From Syntrophaceae bacterium UBA2192 (GTDB lineage: Bacteria; Desulfobacterota; Syntrophia; Syntrophales; UBA2192): DNA of 17,347 nucleotides. The stretch spans positions 10,129 through 27,475 of the forward strand of contig DCVI01000211.1 in NCBI GenBank assembly GCA_002327315.1, in the 5' to 3' direction. The position numbers and the translations under genes were made by a program. Positions 14,692 through 17,347 of this stretch are shown in pieces. Numbering within the stretch: position 1 is the stretch's first letter; every line of letters begins with the position of its first letter. Under the pieces are notes generated by a model, which ran no database searches, had not been told where the DNA came from, and saw nothing but the letters and a program-made list of their open reading frames with translations.

Positions 14692-14960
14692 GCGTCGGGC
14701 CTCCTCAAAACGCTGATGACCACGATCCCGGCGCAGAAGATGACGACGGTCTCGAACATCGTGTCGTAGCCCCGGTAATCCCCCAGCACCGAGGTCACGG
14801 CATTGGGGATGTGCGTCTCCTCCACCGTCCGTTCGATGTAGGTCGGTGAGACGTGACGGGACGCCGGGGCGTTGGGATCCCCCCAGGAAGGGAAATCGCG
14901 CGTGCCCCAGATCAGCAGGGCGCCGGCAAACAGGGTGGATATGAGGGCGATCCGTTTCAA
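14688..14960 (-). CDS. MbhE-like antiporter subunit with TTG start
   Basis: 90 residues. The start is a TTG at 14960 that overlaps the upstream stop as TTGA, preceded by AAGGAGGAG about eight bases away; no ATG fits, since the open frame farther upstream is the antiporter gene in another frame. It has two membrane helices flanking DFPSWGDPNAPAS, then HVSPTYIERTVEETHIPN, TSVLGDYRGYDT and FETVVIFCAGIVV. These are the conserved features of MbhE-type subunits of membrane-bound hydrogenase and Mrp modules. They equal the C-terminal part of MrpA. It sits between MbhD-like and MrpB, as in those operons. Confidence 0.88.
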   Translation of the reverse strand: MKRIALISTLFAGALLIWGTRDFPSWGDPNAPASRHVSPTYIERTVEETHIPNAVTSVLGDYRGYDTMFETVVIFCAGIVVISVLRRPDA

Positions 14961-15202
14961 TCCTTGCTCCTCCTTGTGGTGCGCAGGATCGTCGCGATGA
15001 ACAGCATCGTGCTGACCCCGGCGCCGACGGTGGCTTCCGTGAACGCCACGTCCACGGCGCCCATCTCCGCCCAGAGCAGGCACATCAGGAAGCTGTACAC
15101 GCTGAAGACCAGCGTTGCGGCAAGCAGATCCTTCAGGAAAATGGTTGTGACCCCGCAGATGACCACCAGGGTCAGAAGCAACAGATCGATCTGCCAGATC
15201 AT
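14957..15202 (-). CDS. MbhD-like antiporter subunit (DUF4040 type)
   Basis: 81 residues and three membrane helices: LLLLTLVVICGVTTIFL, LAATLVFSVYSFLMCLLWAEM, and a third after AVDVAFTEATVGAGVSTML. The AEMGAVDVAFTEA.VGAG block is the conserved core of the MbhD/DUF4040 family, the NuoJ-like portion found near the end of MrpA. It overlaps mrpG by four bases and the MbhE-like gene by four, so all are translated from one transcript. Confidence 0.92.
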   Translation of the reverse strand: MIWQIDLLLLTLVVICGVTTIFLKDLLAATLVFSVYSFLMCLLWAEMGAVDVAFTEATVGAGVSTMLFIATILRTTRRSKD

Positions 15203-15525
15203 TTTCCCTCCTCCTTCTTGCGCCAGGGCTCGACCCCCAGGGCGATGGCTGTCTGCATGATCGCGTGTGTCGCAGTCGGGCTCGCGACGAAGATGAACAC
15301 GGCGATGAACAGGATCTTCACGCTGACCAGGAGGTCCAGGAAAGCCAGGCTCTGCGCGTTGTACAGGGCGAAGCCGACTGCCACCAGCACCGCTCCCAGC
15401 GAATCGGTTTTCCCCGCCGCGTGCATCCGGGTGTAGAAATCGGGAAGGCGAAGGATACCGATGACGCCGAAGGCCAGGACGAGAATCCCCGTTGCGATCA
15501 GGACTGCCGTCACGATGTTGATCAT
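15199..15525 (-). CDS. mrpG: Mrp antiporter subunit G
   Basis: 108 residues and three membrane helices. The signature GVIGILRLPDFYTRMHAAGKTDSLGA near residues 20-45 is that of MnhG/PhaG. The third helix carries VKILFIAVFIFVASPTATHAI. It ends in a basic tail (EPWRKKEEGK). It overlaps both mrpF upstream and the MbhD-like gene downstream by four bases. Confidence 0.94.
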   Translation of the reverse strand: MINIVTAVLIATGILVLAFGVIGILRLPDFYTRMHAAGKTDSLGAVLVAVGFALYNAQSLAFLDLLVSVKILFIAVFIFVASPTATHAIMQTAIALGVEPWRKKEEGK

Positions 15526-15830
15526 GGACGGGCCTCCTCTTTCGCGGAGCCCTCGCCGCCGGATGTCCCGGACGGCCGGTGCTGAAAGTATTTCGCCGCC
15601 GCCAGGGTACCGATGAAGTTCAGCAGGGCATAGGCGAGCGAGATGTCGACGAACATGCTCACGTTATTGAACAGAACGCCGATGAACAGGAGCAGAACCG
15701 TCGCCTTGGTTCCGATCATATTGCCGCCGATGATCCGGTCGAAGACGGACGGGCCGGCGATCATGCGATAGAGGGTCGGGAAGATCAGCAGGACGATGGC
15801 CACGGCCCCTATGAGCATAAATGACTGCAT
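15522..15830 (-). CDS. mrpF: Mrp antiporter subunit F
   Basis: 102 residues from ATG 15830, whose first A is the last base of the mrpE stop (TGATG). There are three membrane helices with the family pattern LYRMIAGPSVFDRIIGGNMIGT and DISLAYALLNFIGTLAAAKYF. The C-terminal tail is polar. Longer in-frame starts upstream fall inside mrpE and do not resemble the family. Confidence 0.93.
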   Translation of the reverse strand: MQSFMLIGAVAIVLLIFPTLYRMIAGPSVFDRIIGGNMIGTKATVLLLFIGVLFNNVSMFVDISLAYALLNFIGTLAAAKYFQHRPSGTSGGEGSAKEEARP

Positions 15831-16312
15831 CAACGGTCTGCCTCCAGGGCCTTGCGGATGCGCTCCTCCATTGCGCCCGGGCAACCCTCCGCAACGGTGC
15901 GGTCCAGCGCGTGAACCGTGAACTCGTCATCGCGGATGTCCACGGTGATCGTGCCGGGGGTCAGCGTGATGGACTGGGCCAGGGTAACCTTGGAGATCGG
16001 CCGCTTGAGGACCGTTCGGAAGCGGATCACCTGCGGGTCGATGATCTCCAGCATGCGGGGGTGAACCACCACGCAGATGACGTGGATGTTGGCCAGGATG
16101 ATTTCCCAGAACAAGCTGGGAATATAAAGGATCCAGCGTACAAAGCCGCGCAGCCAGGATTTCGCATCGCCGCCCCAGAACAGAAGGCCGTGGCTGAAGT
16201 GCGCCACCAGCCCGCAGCAGATGACGCCAAGCGTCAGGTGGAAGGGGTCCAGCATTCCGGAGAGGATAACCCAGACAACGGCCATGATGACAAACGTGGC
16301 AGCTTTCGCCAT
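15830..16312 (-). CDS. mrpE: Mrp antiporter subunit E
   Basis: 160 residues when started at ATG 16312 (MAKAATFVIMAVVWVILSG); a GTG at 16324 would add four residues and neither has a clear Shine-Dalgarno. Two or three membrane helices are followed by a cytoplasmic domain with SITLTPGTITVDI and FTVHALD, the MnhE signature. The helices include LYIPSLFWEIILANIHVICV. It is the first gene of the antiporter operon and lies about 350 bases downstream of atpC, past the hairpin/promoter-like region. Confidence 0.93.
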   Translation of the reverse strand: MAKAATFVIMAVVWVILSGMLDPFHLTLGVICCGLVAHFSHGLLFWGGDAKSWLRGFVRWILYIPSLFWEIILANIHVICVVVHPRMLEIIDPQVIRFRTVLKRPISKVTLAQSITLTPGTITVDIRDDEFTVHALDRTVAEGCPGAMEERIRKALEADR

Positions 16313-16435
16313 GGTGACGCTCACTGTCCGGTCAAGCCGGTGACCTCAGGAAATTTGTAACGTTCAAAGCGGAGTATCCTCACAGGCCGGCACATACCGT
16401 AAGCGAGGTACCGTTCACCAGAAGAAATATCAATA

Positions 16436-16463
16436 TAATTATATACTTAGAACAACATGTCAA
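16436..16463 (-). promoter_or_regulatory. Candidate promoter of the mrp operon
   Basis: On the minus strand a perfect TTGACA (16463-16458) directly follows hairpin copy A. TAATTA lies 16 bases further on (16441-16436), within an AT-rich block that also contains TATAAT at a 14-base spacing. A leader of about 110 bases would precede mrpE. The -10 assignment is uncertain. From here to mrpE (16325-16435) I see no other gene or site. Confidence 0.42.
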
Positions 16464-16510
16464 CAAAATAAAGGGCCGGGATGATTTCCCGGCCCGCTTA
16501 TTCGATTTTT
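16457..16510. repeat. Hairpin/TTGACA module, copy A
   Basis: The order is ATGTCAACAAAATA, then a 9-bp stem (16473-16481 with 16487-16495, loop TGATT), then TTATTCGATTTTT. On the minus strand it reads hairpin, TTTATTTTG, TTGACAT. It matches copy B at 16599-16654 almost base for base outside the outer stem, where copy B is longer. It could terminate in either direction. Confidence 0.75.
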
Positions 16511-16598
16511 CAGCAAAACGCCCGGCTTTACCCGGATCCCCCAACCGCAACACCAGCTCCGTCTTCTGCGGCAGGATAAGTACTACAATAAAATAGCG

Positions 16599-16654
16599 AT
16601 GTCAACAAAATATCGGGGCCGGGATGATTTCCCGGCCCCGATATTTGATTTTTT
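16599..16654. terminator. Hairpin/TTGACA module, copy B: terminator after atpC
   Basis: A perfect 17-bp stem (16608-16624 with 16630-16646, five-base loop TGATT) lies 16 bases beyond the atpC stop. On the minus strand it is followed by TGTTGACAT, on the plus strand by GATTTTTT, so both directions are possible. Its position makes it the natural end of the atp operon transcript. The same arms and flanks recur in copy A, with about 90 bases of unrelated sequence between the two. Confidence 0.82.
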
Positions 16655-16662
16655 GATAGCGT

Positions 16663-17070
16663 TTAGTGCTGCCCGGCGATCTTGATCCGGAGCTCGGCCC
16701 GTTCGAGGGCGATCTTGGCCTTCTCGAACTCCGGGTCCTCCTTGGCGAACTTCGCCATCTTCTGCTCGGAGCTCTCCTTGGCCCGCTTGGCTCGCTCCAC
16801 GTCGATCTGATCGGCCCGCTCGGCTGTTTCGACGAGCACCGTCACCTTGCTTCCCGTCACTTCGGCATAGCCCGTGTTGACGGCGTAGCTTGTGCGCTTT
16901 CCGTCCTTCAGGTAGCTCAGCTCCCCGAACTTGATGGCCGAAAGCAGTGACGCATGGCCCCTCAGGACGCCGAATTCCCCTTCGCTCCCCGGGCAGGTCA
17001 CTTCGTCGATCGAGCCGCTGAAGGCCAGCTTCTCCGGGGTCACGATTTCCAGCAAGAGTTCCTCTGACAT
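16663..17070 (-). CDS. atpC: F1Fo ATP synthase epsilon subunit
   Basis: 135 residues. The N-terminal beta-sandwich has LEIVTPEKLAFSGSIDEVTC, then GEFGVLRGHASLLSAI and the FGELSY block. It is followed by the C-terminal helical hairpin (DQIDVERAKRAKESSEQKM, then PEFEKAKIALERAELRIKIA) that can inhibit the rotary enzyme. It sits at the F1 central stalk on the cytoplasmic side. The start at 17070 has GGAGGAG upstream. It follows atpD by 20 bases, the usual atpDC order, and ends before a strong hairpin. Confidence 0.96.
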   Translation of the reverse strand: MSEELLLEIVTPEKLAFSGSIDEVTCPGSEGEFGVLRGHASLLSAIKFGELSYLKDGKRTSYAVNTGYAEVTGSKVTVLVETAERADQIDVERAKRAKESSEQKMAKFAKEDPEFEKAKIALERAELRIKIAGQH

Positions 17071-17090
17071 TCGAATCTCCTCCGGCCCGG

Positions 17091-17347
17091 TTATTCGGCC
17101 AGCCTCCTGGCCTTTTCAACGGCTTCCTCGATACCGCCCACCATGTAGAAGGCCTGCTCGGGCAGCTCGTCGTGTTTTCCATCGAGGATTTCCTTGAACC
17201 CGCGCACCGTGTCTTTCACGGTAACGAACTTGCCTTCGGTGCCCGTAAACTGGGCAGCGACGAAGAAGGGCTGGGACAGGAAGCGCTGGATCTTGCGGGC
17301 GCGGCCGACCGTCAGCTTGTCTTCTTCGGAGAGCTCGTCCATGCCGA
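17091..17347 (-). CDS. atpD: F1Fo ATP synthase beta subunit (C-terminal end only)
   Basis: The last 85 codons or so of the catalytic beta subunit; the rest lies past the right edge. The conserved end is visible: GMDELSEEDKLTV, RARKIQRFLSQPFFVAAQFTG and GKFVTVKDTVRGFKEIL, including DELSEED, the DELSEED loop that couples to the central stalk. The ATG at 17342 is internal, not the start. The frame ends in EEAVEKARRLAE. Confidence 0.95.
   Translation of the reverse strand, partial: GMDELSEEDKLTVGRARKIQRFLSQPFFVAAQFTGTEGKFVTVKDTVRGFKEILDGKHDELPEQAFYMVGGIEEAVEKARRLAE

Noticed and set aside
16660..17182. Alternate minus-strand frame across atpC
   Set aside because: It is a shadow of atpC and atpD; the atpC frame has the full epsilon-subunit signature.

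Overview
The window looks like chromosomal DNA of a GC-rich anaerobic deltaproteobacterium (Desulfobacterota; a Syntrophia-type relative would fit). This rests on gene content: an AmmeMemoRadiSam-type radical SAM enzyme, MoaA, an Mrp/Mbh-type antiporter operon with several MrpD paralogues beside an F-type ATP synthase, and period-7 intergenic repeats. No 16S gene or single-copy phylogenetic marker is present, so the placement is an inference.

Left part (1-5300). A Sua5-type threonylcarbamoyl-AMP synthase, cut by the window edge, is followed by a homologue of the carboxysomal (epsilon-class) carbonic anhydrase CsoSCA. That gene is interrupted by one extra base and has no carboxysome genes around it. 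Facing it on the minus strand is a decayed two-component pair: the last part of a histidine kinase, itself frameshifted, and an NtrC-type regulator that stops inside its AAA+ domain. Next on the plus strand come a rhomboid protease carrying a C-terminal DnaJ-type substrate-binding domain, a DUF2007-like protein and a small unknown protein, closely spaced.

Middle part (5300-8540). Two minus-strand radical SAM genes (amrS-like and moaA) are separated by a roughly 180-bp imperfect palindrome with inverted termini. Heptanucleotide repeats lie at the ends of the neighbouring genes. Divergent from moaA is greA, with a clear sigma70-type promoter and an intrinsic-terminator-like hairpin at the very start of its 5' leader. 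This looks like an attenuated leader. greA ends at a strong terminator, probably used from both sides.

Right part (8599-16312, minus strand). One compact operon reads mrpE-F-G-mbhD-mbhE-B-C-D1-D2-small-small-D3. Most genes overlap by 1-11 bases. It encodes a membrane Na+/H+ antiporter-like complex with three MrpD/NuoL/M/N-type subunits, and each of the three keeps a different subset of the usual proton-path residues. No hydrogenase or full-length MrpA gene is present; MrpA is represented only by the small MbhD/MbhE-type proteins. Upstream lie atpD (partial) and atpC. The 338-base gap between atpC and mrpE holds two copies of a hairpin-plus-TTGACA module, which probably ends the atp transcript and may start the mrp transcript.

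The most interesting items are the orphan CsoSCA-like gene, the rhomboid-DnaJ fusion, the greA leader hairpin, the division of key residues among the MrpD paralogues, the two unrecognised small membrane proteins in the antiporter operon, and the duplicated hairpin/promoter-like module.
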